Assembly (NCBI GenBank): GCA_937898885.1
Contig: CALDKD010000095.1
Span: forward strand, 1-64,000
Source of the DNA: an uncultured Bacteroidales bacterium
Lineage (GTDB): Bacteria; Bacteroidota; Bacteroidia; Bacteroidales; Bacteroidaceae
Direction: 5' to 3'
DNA: 64,000 bases
Part shown: positions 17,003 to 23,957 of the stretch, piece by piece
Position numbering within the stretch: position 1 is the stretch's first letter
How the letters are laid out: each line of letters starts with the position of its first letter
Notes under the pieces: model-generated
Seen by the model: only the letters and a program-made list of their open reading frames with translations
The model's database searches: none
What the model was told of the DNA's origin: nothing
Program-made: the position numbers and the translations under genes

Positions 17003-18804
17003 TTTTGGCAGCCGGAATGGGAAAGAGGCTGGGAGAACTTACAAAAGCGAACACCAAGTGTATGGTGGAGGTTAATGGCGTGAGCCTGATAGACAGAGCC
17101 TTGACATCTCTCTCCAGACTAGGCCTTTCCCGCGTTGTGATAGTAATAGGGTATGAGGGAAAGAAACTAATGGATTATATAGGTAATCGCTACAATGACA
17201 GGTTGCGGATTGAGTATGTGGAGAATTCAATTTACGATCGCACTAACAATATATATTCATTGGCTTTGGCAAAGAGGCAGCTTCAAGAGGATGATACAAT
17301 TCTGCTTGAAAGTGACTTGATTTTCGAGGAGCGTATGCTGAGCTTGCTAGTAGATAATTCTTATCCCAACCTGGCTTTGGTGGCGAAATATGAGACGTGG
17401 ATGGATGGTACAATGGTCCGCATAGACGATGATCTCAATATCGTAAGTTTCGTTCCTAAAAAGGCCTTTAATTATTCAGAAATACAATACTATTACAAAA
17501 CCTGCAATATATATAAATTCAGTAAAGAGTTCAGCAGAAACCAATATGTGCCATTTCTGGAAGCTTATAGTAAGGCAATGGGCGATAATGAGTACTACGA
17601 GCAGGTGCTTCGCGTGTTGACAATGTTGGATAAATCCGAACTAAAGGCTCTTCCGATTACAGATGAAAAGTGGTACGAGATAGACGATATTCAGGATCAT
17701 GAGATAGCCGAGACAATATTTTCTTCTCAAGAGGCTCTTTTGGATAATCTCTCACACCGATATGGCGGATATTGGCGCTTCCCTCAGTTGAAGGATTTCT
17801 GCTATTTAGTGAATCCTTATTTTCCGACCACACGTATGAAGGATGAGATTCGCGCCAATTTTGATGTGTTGCTTACCGGATATCCATCAGGAATGACAGT
17901 GAACTCTTTGTTGGGAGGAAAGTATTTTGGTCTCAGACAGCAATATGTGTGTGTTGGAAATGGTGCTGCTGAATTGATTAAATGCTTGATGGAGAACCAT
18001 GTAATAGGTAAGGTAGGCATGGTGTTTCCGACATTTGAGGAGTATCCAAACCGCCTTTGCCCTGATGACATAATACGTTACGTGCCGGATAATCCTGATT
18101 TCGCTTACAATGCAGGGAATTTGATGCGTTTTTTCAATGATAAAGACATCAAAACTTTGCTTTTGGTGAATCCTGATAATCCATCGGGAAACTATATTGA
18201 AAAAAATGATGTACTTAGTCTGGTGCATTGGTGCCGGGAACGGAATATATGTATTGTCGTTGATGAGAGTTTTGTGGATTTTACGGAGAATCACAACGAA
18301 AACACTTTGCTCAGAAACGATATTCTTGAGGAAAATGGCAATCTCGTAGTGATAAAGTCCATCAGTAAGTCATATGGCGTGCCTGGATTGCGGCTTGGTA
18401 TCATAGCTTCATCGAAGAAAGAGTTGATTACGGAGATGCGCAAGGAATTGTCGATTTGGAACATAAACTCTTTTGGTGAGTTCTATATGCAGATATTCAA
18501 TAAGTACGATAAAGATTATCAAAATGCTTGTGATAAGTTTATCAAGGAGCGTTCTCTCTTTTATAAAGAATTGTGCAAGGTTTCGTATTTAAGGGTTGTT
18601 CCATCATCTGCTAACTTCTTTTTATGTGAGGTCGTTTCACGGTTTAGTTCCAAAGAATTGACGGAACTTCTTTTGAGTAATTACAATGTTTTAATTAAGG
18701 ACTGTGGGACAAAAAAAGCCTTTGACGGTCGTCAGTATGTTCGAATCGCTATTAGAGACCATACTGATAATAATTTATTGGCAGGTATTTTAAAGAGACT
18801 ATAA
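16990..18804 (+). CDS. Bifunctional LicC-type nucleotidyltransferase / class I-II aminotransferase
   Basis: 604 residues in two parts. Residues 1-240 are a sugar-phosphate-type nucleotidyltransferase: MQAIILAAGMGKRLGELTKA with the G-x-G-K/R loop, KCMVEVNG, and acidic metal-binding residues in LLESDLIF (about 105-112). This resembles LicC/PntC-type CTP transferases. Residues 255-604 are a fold-type I aminotransferase related to HisC/CobD: NPDNPSGN (394-401), DESFVDF (425-431), and the PLP lysine in SISKSYGVPGLRLG (K460). Such fusions are known for PntC, which activates 2-aminoethylphosphonate, but no phosphonate-forming genes are present here. A reasonable guess is that the aminotransferase or decarboxylase part makes an amino-alcohol phosphate that the N-terminal part turns into a CDP derivative. 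Overlaps the neighbours by 13 and 1 bases. Confidence 0.85.
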   Translation: MQAIILAAGMGKRLGELTKANTKCMVEVNGVSLIDRALTSLSRLGLSRVVIVIGYEGKKLMDYIGNRYNDRLRIEYVENSIYDRTNNIYSLALAKRQLQEDDTILLESDLIFEERMLSLLVDNSYPNLALVAKYETWMDGTMVRIDDDLNIVSFVPKKAFNYSEIQYYYKTCNIYKFSKEFSRNQYVPFLEAYSKAMGDNEYYEQVLRVLTMLDKSELKALPITDEKWYEIDDIQDHEIAETIFSSQEALLDNLSHRYGGYWRFPQLKDFCYLVNPYFPTTRMKDEIRANFDVLLTGYPSGMTVNSLLGGKYFGLRQQYVCVGNGAAELIKCLMENHVIGKVGMVFPTFEEYPNRLCPDDIIRYVPDNPDFAYNAGNLMRFFNDKDIKTLLLVNPDNPSGNYIEKNDVLSLVHWCRERNICIVVDESFVDFTENHNENTLLRNDILEENGNLVVIKSISKSYGVPGLRLGIIASSKKELITEMRKELSIWNINSFGEFYMQIFNKYDKDYQNACDKFIKERSLFYKELCKVSYLRVVPSSANFFLCEVVSRFSSKELTELLLSNYNVLIKDCGTKKAFDGRQYVRIAIRDHTDNNLLAGILKRL

Positions 18805-19892
18805 TGAGTAGAATGGAGGTTTGTGTTTGCGGTGGTGGCAATCTTGCTCATGCGCTAGGTGGATATTTGGCGGCACAAAGAGACTTGTCTGTTCGATTGC
18901 TGACGCGGCATCCAGAAATGTGGTGTGTTGGTGATGCTCCATTAATAGTTGAGGATCCTAATGGTAAAGTTTACCAGGGACGTTTTTCGGTAATAACATC
19001 CGATGCAAGGACAGCAGTGGAGGGGGTGGATATCGTTTTCATATGTCTTCCCGGTTTCGCCATAGCAGATGAGCTTAAGGCTATAAGCCCGTATATCTCA
19101 GCGGATGTGTATGTGGGATCAGTGGTCTCAAGCACGGGTTTTTTCCTGATGGCTCATCAACTATTGCCTTATGATACACGTTTGTTTGGGTTTCAGAGGG
19201 TCCCTTTCATAGCCAGAATTCAAGACTACGGCTCACATGTGATGCTTTTGGGGTATAAATCATCATTGTCCGTAGCCACCGAGAATATCGCTGATTATTC
19301 GGTTTTGACGAGTCTTCTATCAGGGATGTTTGCCGTTCCCATACACTGGTTAAGCGATTATATGAAAGTTACATTGACAAACAGCAATCCTATTCTACAT
19401 CCGTCTCGTCTCTATAGTATATTCGGAAAAGGGCAAAAGTATTTTGATCATCAGATCCTTTTTTATGAGGAATGGGATATAAGAAGCTCTGAGATACTAA
19501 TTGAATGTGATGATGAGTTTCAGAGAGTGATTCATTCACTATCCTTTTCAGAGAATGATGTGCCGTCGATTCTGTCATATTATGATAGTACTGACGCAAT
19601 TTCACTGACAGCGAAGATTCGCTCCATCAAGGCTTTTAAAGGCCTGTTGGTACCAATGTCAGGAACGCCTGACAATATGTTTGTTCCGGACATAGACAAC
19701 AGGTATTTTAAAGAAGACATTCCTTACGGATTGTTGTTGGTAAAAGCTTTTGCCGTGAAGCTCGGAATAGTTACTCCTATGATAGATAATGTCATTGAAT
19801 GGGCGCAAAAGACGATGGATAAGCAATATATATGTAATGGTCTTATGAATGGACCGGATTTGAAAGATACAATAGTGCCATTTGTGATATGA
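18804..19892 (+). CDS. NAD/NADP octopine/nopaline dehydrogenase family protein
   Basis: 362 residues. The N-terminus MEVCVCGGGNLAHALGG is the Rossmann loop. The C-terminal opine-dehydrogenase domain is recognised by TNSNPILHPSRLYS (H199 in the conserved N-P-x-x-H-P) and NRYFKEDIPYGLL followed by GIVTPMIDNVIEWA. Family members reductively join an amino acid to a 2-keto acid, forming a secondary amine. In this setting it may N-alkylate the amino head group produced or activated by the upstream fusion protein, or reduce a related imine or ketone. The start codon shares its A with the upstream stop (TAATG), and its stop overlaps the next ATG (ATGA at 19889-19892), so all three are translationally coupled. 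The substrate is unknown. Confidence 0.85.
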   Translation: MSRMEVCVCGGGNLAHALGGYLAAQRDLSVRLLTRHPEMWCVGDAPLIVEDPNGKVYQGRFSVITSDARTAVEGVDIVFICLPGFAIADELKAISPYISADVYVGSVVSSTGFFLMAHQLLPYDTRLFGFQRVPFIARIQDYGSHVMLLGYKSSLSVATENIADYSVLTSLLSGMFAVPIHWLSDYMKVTLTNSNPILHPSRLYSIFGKGQKYFDHQILFYEEWDIRSSEILIECDDEFQRVIHSLSFSENDVPSILSYYDSTDAISLTAKIRSIKAFKGLLVPMSGTPDNMFVPDIDNRYFKEDIPYGLLLVKAFAVKLGIVTPMIDNVIEWAQKTMDKQYICNGLMNGPDLKDTIVPFVI

Positions 19893-20704
19893 TAGACGAG
19901 GCAATTCAACGAAAGTTAAGGGAACAGTATAATCCCGATGGCTCTGCTCTGAGAGACATTCAACTTGGCATGTTGGACATACTGATTGAATTTGACAGAG
20001 TGTGCTGTGCCAATAGTATACAGTATTGGCTCGATTCTGGGACTCTTATTGGAGCTATCCGTCACGGTGGTTTCATTCCATGGGATGATGATTTAGATGT
20101 GTGTATGCTAAAGAGTGATTATATTAAGTACAGGACGTTAATAAATAATGAATTGCGGCGTCCATACACACTTTGCGACGTGTCATTCACTCCTGGGTAT
20201 GGATACACTTATCCTCGCATAACTGACAGCAGTATCAGTGTGATGCGACAATACGGGAACGGTGAAATCAGGAAAGTAAATATCTGGATGGATATCCTTC
20301 CTATGATTCAAGGTACTGCATTGTTCGCTCGAGGCATTAATAAATTTTACGGAAGATGCTTCCGAAGAAGGTATGGTGTGATTGATGATGGGCGCTTGAA
20401 ACATATAGTTGGTGGAATTATGTATCCGTTTGCAAAATGTGTTGTGGACGTTCTTCGTTATCTGGGCCGTTTTGTGGACAAGCGAAATCTTGATCATGAT
20501 TTCGGTACGGGTTTCTATAGCAAGCGAAAGGCAGATGATGTGTTTCCGCTTGGGAATGTGATGTTTGAGAATCACATTTTTCCGGCACCGGCGGATTGCG
20601 ATTCGTATCTTAAAAGAATATACGGCGATTATATGAGGTTGCCAGATGTTGATAAACGTATTACTCACGATTTTATATTGAGAAATGAGCATATCAAATC
20701 ATAA
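19889..20704 (+). CDS. LicD family phosphotransferase (phosphocholine-type diphosphonucleoside transferase)
   Basis: 271 residues. The LicD hallmark occupies residues 49-71: DSGTLIGAIRHGGFIPWDDD, with the metal-binding acidic run DDDLDV. LicD moves phosphocholine from CDP-choline onto surface glycans; relatives (fukutin, Mnn4) handle other phosphodiester head groups such as ribitol phosphate. It is cytoplasmic or membrane-associated with no clear signal sequence. The gene overlaps its upstream neighbour by 4 bases and the next by 20. Its likely donor is the nucleotide-linked compound made by the two preceding genes. There is no choline kinase (LicA) or choline permease (LicB) here, so choline itself is less likely than a compound made by the cell. 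Confidence 0.9.
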   Translation: MIDEAIQRKLREQYNPDGSALRDIQLGMLDILIEFDRVCCANSIQYWLDSGTLIGAIRHGGFIPWDDDLDVCMLKSDYIKYRTLINNELRRPYTLCDVSFTPGYGYTYPRITDSSISVMRQYGNGEIRKVNIWMDILPMIQGTALFARGINKFYGRCFRRRYGVIDDGRLKHIVGGIMYPFAKCVVDVLRYLGRFVDKRNLDHDFGTGFYSKRKADDVFPLGNVMFENHIFPAPADCDSYLKRIYGDYMRLPDVDKRITHDFILRNEHIKS

Positions 20705-21866
20705 AAAGGCACTTGTGGTTGGTGGTAGCAATGGCATAGGATTGAGTATTGTACTCAAACTTTCACAAAAATGTCATAATGTGGTGATTTTTGATAAGGT
20801 TGCACCTGATGTTGATTTACCGGTAAATGTGTCATTCGTCCTTAATAATCTGTTGAACGGGGACTTTGCTGAGAAAGCAGCTCTATCAGGTTGTGCGCCT
20901 GAAGATATTGACATATTGGTTATCACAGCCGGATTTGGACGCATTGCACCTTTTGGCACATTCCTTACCAAGGAAATTGAGAACGTGTATGGTGTTAACG
21001 CAGTTGCTCTTACAAAGGTAATCAGTTTTTATTATGACAGGATGTCGCGTCAGAAAGACTTCTTCTGTGCTGTGATGGGTAGCATTGCGGGACTTATTGC
21101 TTCGCCGATGATAAGTCTGTATAGTGCCACGAAGGCCGCTGTGTGTAAGTTGGTAGAAGGTTTGAATGCGGAACTTGAGGCAGCGGAGTCTCAAAACAGA
21201 ATCTTAAATGTTTGTCCTGGCTCAATAAAAGGTACAAGATTCAATGGCGCGGCCAAAAATGAACTTTCTCTGACAGATGGTCTTGCAAGTGAGATTGTAG
21301 AGCGGATGTTCAGACGCGAGACTCTTTATATTCCTGATTTTGAATCCGTATATAAGGGCGTGTTGGAACGTTATTATACAGATGCTCATAAGTTTGCCAT
21401 TGATAGTTGTCAGTACAAACTTGAAAGTGGCAGAATGAATTGTAAGCCTCAGTTGAAAGTTGGATATCTCAGTGGAACGTTTGATCTTTTTCACATAGGA
21501 CATCTCAATTTGTTGCGAAGGGCAAAAGAGTATTGTGATTATCTTGTTGTAGGTGTTCATAAGGATGCGTCACATAAAGGAAAGGAGGCCTTCATCCCGT
21601 TTGAGGAAAGATGCGATATAGTGCGAAATATCAGGTACGTAGATAGAGTGATAGAAAGTCTTCCAGAAGATGATGAGGTGTATAAACAAGGACTGGTAAG
21701 GTATGATTACCTTTTTGTTGGCAGTGATTACAAAGGAAGTGAGCGATTCAACCGATATGAGGCCTATTTTGCCGATAAGTCTGTGAGAATAGTTTATTTC
21801 CCATATACGCAAGGCACAAGTAGCACTAGGCTGCGTGATGCTCTGGATGCTATTTCAAAGAAGTGA
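20685..21866 (+). CDS. Fusion of short-chain dehydrogenase and TagD-type cytidylyltransferase
   Basis: 393 residues. Residues 1-245 are a short-chain dehydrogenase: GGSNGIG at 13-19, TAGFGR, S133 in GSIAG, and Y146-SAT-K150. Residues 255-393 are a glycerol-3-phosphate-type cytidylyltransferase: GYLSGTFDLFHIGHLN with H270-x-G-H273, VVGVHKD, and GTSSTRLR (the ISTT-like motif) at 377-384. One protein could therefore reduce a keto-sugar or triose phosphate to a polyol phosphate and then form the CDP-polyol. This is the logic of H. influenzae Bcs1 and of TarI/TarJ, but with a TagD-fold instead of an IspD-fold transferase and the domains in the opposite order. The next gene, a TagB/TagF-type transferase, would be the user. 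Glycerol, ribitol or another polyol cannot be told apart by eye. Confidence 0.87.
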   Translation: MSISNHKKALVVGGSNGIGLSIVLKLSQKCHNVVIFDKVAPDVDLPVNVSFVLNNLLNGDFAEKAALSGCAPEDIDILVITAGFGRIAPFGTFLTKEIENVYGVNAVALTKVISFYYDRMSRQKDFFCAVMGSIAGLIASPMISLYSATKAAVCKLVEGLNAELEAAESQNRILNVCPGSIKGTRFNGAAKNELSLTDGLASEIVERMFRRETLYIPDFESVYKGVLERYYTDAHKFAIDSCQYKLESGRMNCKPQLKVGYLSGTFDLFHIGHLNLLRRAKEYCDYLVVGVHKDASHKGKEAFIPFEERCDIVRNIRYVDRVIESLPEDDEVYKQGLVRYDYLFVGSDYKGSERFNRYEAYFADKSVRIVYFPYTQGTSSTRLRDALDAISKK

Positions 21867-21868
21867 AA

Positions 21869-23050
21869 ATGAAGTTTTTGGGATACCTGATATGCTATCT
21901 GATATATCCTTTCTCGTTCCTTTTTCCGAGAAATAAAAGGAAGTATGCATTTGGAAGTTTTCGTGGCGCATTTAATGATAATGCCAAACATCTGTTTATT
22001 TATGCATCGCGGCATTGTAAAGAAATACATTGCTTTTGGCTTTCTCCTAACCGCGCAACGGTGGATATGGTTCGCGGATTCGGACTAGAGGCCTATTGGA
22101 CGTTCTCCCTGAAAGGTGTATGGCTGGCTCTTACTTCGAAATACTGGTTTGTCAACTCTTATACCAATGACATTTTTTTCAGTTTCTCCGGTAGGGCTAC
22201 TGTGATTAATTTGTGGCATGGGCTTACAATCAAACGTATAGAATTTGGCATTACGAGCGGTGACTTGGCAGACAGGTATGTACGTAAAACTTTGAAAGAG
22301 CGTTTCTACCATCCTCAAGTTTATAGAAAGCCAAACTATGTGCTATCTTCATCACATTATCAATCTGTAATTTTTGCCAAAGATTTCAGAATACCAGAAG
22401 ATCGTTGCTTGGAATTTGGTTACCCGCGTAATTATCTTTTATGCCGCACTTTTGAAGATAGAATGAAGTTTGCCTCAAAATATGAGCCTGAACAAACGCG
22501 ACAGATTATGAGGATTCTGAATTGTTATAACAAAAGTTACATATATATGCCGACGTGGCGCGATTCCCAACGCAATGTCTTCGTGCAAAGCATGAATCTG
22601 AAGGCTTTGAATGAGGTGCTTGTCGCAAGGAATGAATTGATGTTGCTTAAGCCGCACGCAAATACGATTGTTGATGGTGTGGATTCTTTTTCAAATATCA
22701 TACTTCTTGACAACAAACTGGACATATACTCAATTCTGCCAGAGGTGGACGTCTTGATATCTGATTACTCATCCATAATTCAGGATTTCCTGCTGATGCC
22801 AAGGAAAGGATTGATTCTTTATATCTACGATTATAATGATTATGCTTTTGGCCGTGACTTTGAAATAGACTACGAGGTTGTAATGCCGGGTATTAGGGCT
22901 TATGACTTTGATTCATTGCTGAAAGCTGTTCAGAATGATTGTATTGTTCCAGAGAAAGAGCGAAGACGCTTTGTAGAACTTTTCTGGGGACAATCGGCTG
23001 ATATGGAGTCTTCTGCAGAGATTATCAGTTTTGTCAAATCAATTGAATGA
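21869..23050 (+). CDS. CDP-glycerol/CDP-polyol phosphotransferase, TagB/TagF family
   Basis: 393 residues from ATG 21869; an in-frame GTG at 21863 inside the upstream stop is an alternative. The GT-B-like glycerophosphotransferase motifs are present: WHGLTIKRI (about 110-118), FGYPRNYLL (about 183), MPTWRDS (about 220) and LISDYSSIIQDFLLM (about 295), which includes the DYSS CDP-binding segment. The N-terminus (FLGYLICYLIYPFSFLFP) is hydrophobic and may dip into the membrane. TagB adds the first glycerol phosphate to a wall-teichoic linker and TagF polymerises it; at this length a single or few-unit transferase is more likely. It follows the SDR/cytidylyltransferase fusion with almost no gap. 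Finding it in a Gram-negative surface-glycan cluster indicates a phosphodiester-linked polyol. Confidence 0.9.
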   Translation: MKFLGYLICYLIYPFSFLFPRNKRKYAFGSFRGAFNDNAKHLFIYASRHCKEIHCFWLSPNRATVDMVRGFGLEAYWTFSLKGVWLALTSKYWFVNSYTNDIFFSFSGRATVINLWHGLTIKRIEFGITSGDLADRYVRKTLKERFYHPQVYRKPNYVLSSSHYQSVIFAKDFRIPEDRCLEFGYPRNYLLCRTFEDRMKFASKYEPEQTRQIMRILNCYNKSYIYMPTWRDSQRNVFVQSMNLKALNEVLVARNELMLLKPHANTIVDGVDSFSNIILLDNKLDIYSILPEVDVLISDYSSIIQDFLLMPRKGLILYIYDYNDYAFGRDFEIDYEVVMPGIRAYDFDSLLKAVQNDCIVPEKERRRFVELFWGQSADMESSAEIISFVKSIE

Positions 23051-23057
23051 TTGTGCT

Positions 23058-23957
23058 ATGATATCAGTCATTATCTGTACATATAACCGCGACAAATATA
23101 TATACAATGTGTTGCGTAGCATTGCTATCGGTGATTATCCTTGTACTGAGTATGAGATTGTTGTAGTTGACAACAATTGTACGGATAACACCGTGAGTGA
23201 GCTGGCACGTTTTGCAGCCGATTATCCTGATGTGAGTTTAAAGGTAGTGAGAGAAACGGCTCAAGGCTTGTCAAATGCGAGGAACAGAGGAATCGTAGAA
23301 GCGAGTGGCGATGTGCTGGTATATGTTGATGATGATGCTACAGTGAACAAAAAGTATCTTTCTGCGTATTCCGCTTTTTTTGAGGCTAATCCAAATGTGG
23401 ATGCAGCTGGCGGCCCTGTTGTTCCGGATTATGAGGACGGAACGGAACCTGTGTGGATGACGTATCATTTGCGCAGACTACTTACCGGTTATCTCTATTT
23501 TGGTGACAAGGAACGGGATTTTCCTGGTGACAATTATCCTGGAGGCGGTAATGCCGCATACCGAAAGAGCGTCTTTGATACTGTGGGCTTGTATAATGTT
23601 GAGTTGGGCCGTAATGGCGATAGTCTGGCCGGAGGTGAGGAGAAAGACATCTTCAGCAAAATGGCATCAGCCGGAATGCGGTTCCGGTATCTGCCTGAAC
23701 CTGTCTTGTATCACAGTATTCCGCATTACAAATTGGAGCAAGAGTATTTTGACCGTCTGACTTGTGGCATCGGCGCAAGCGAGCGTATGCGCACACTGAG
23801 AATATCACGCACCGCATATCTGATGCGCCTGCTCAAGGAGGCTGTGAAGTGGGGAGGTACTATTGTCCTGTGGTTTGGCTATCTGCTCAAAGGACGCGCG
23901 CAATGCGGAGCCAAACTTGTCAGGTTTCGTTGGAACGTGACAAGAAATCTACTTTGA
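23058..23957 (+). CDS. Family 2 glycosyltransferase
   Basis: 299 residues from ATG 23058 (MISVIICTYNRDKYIYNVLR); an upstream in-frame ATG at 23031 overlaps the preceding gene and adds nine unlike residues. It has a GT-A fold with the nucleotide-sugar site CTYNR, VVDNNCTDNT, the DxD-like VDDDATV (near residue 97) and the acceptor-side GGEEKDIF. GGGNAAYRKSVFDTVG is typical of inverting GT2 transferases of surface glycans. A hydrophobic C-terminal segment (GGTIVLWFGYLLKG) may attach it to the membrane. It is the last gene of the cluster; its stop overlaps the stop end of the convergent yfhO gene by 9 bases (23949-23957). The sugar is unknown. Confidence 0.9.
   Translation: MISVIICTYNRDKYIYNVLRSIAIGDYPCTEYEIVVVDNNCTDNTVSELARFAADYPDVSLKVVRETAQGLSNARNRGIVEASGDVLVYVDDDATVNKKYLSAYSAFFEANPNVDAAGGPVVPDYEDGTEPVWMTYHLRRLLTGYLYFGDKERDFPGDNYPGGGNAAYRKSVFDTVGLYNVELGRNGDSLAGGEEKDIFSKMASAGMRFRYLPEPVLYHSIPHYKLEQEYFDRLTCGIGASERMRTLRISRTAYLMRLLKEAVKWGGTIVLWFGYLLKGRAQCGAKLVRFRWNVTRNLL

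Noticed and set aside
16990..18804. Phosphonate (aminoethylphosphonate) pathway
   Set aside because: The fusion resembles PntC in plan, but PEP mutase and phosphonopyruvate decarboxylase are absent nearby; kept only as an alternative.
19889..20704. Classical phosphocholine (lic1) locus
   Set aside because: LicD is present but LicA and LicB are not, and the extra aminotransferase and opine-type enzymes do not fit choline salvage.
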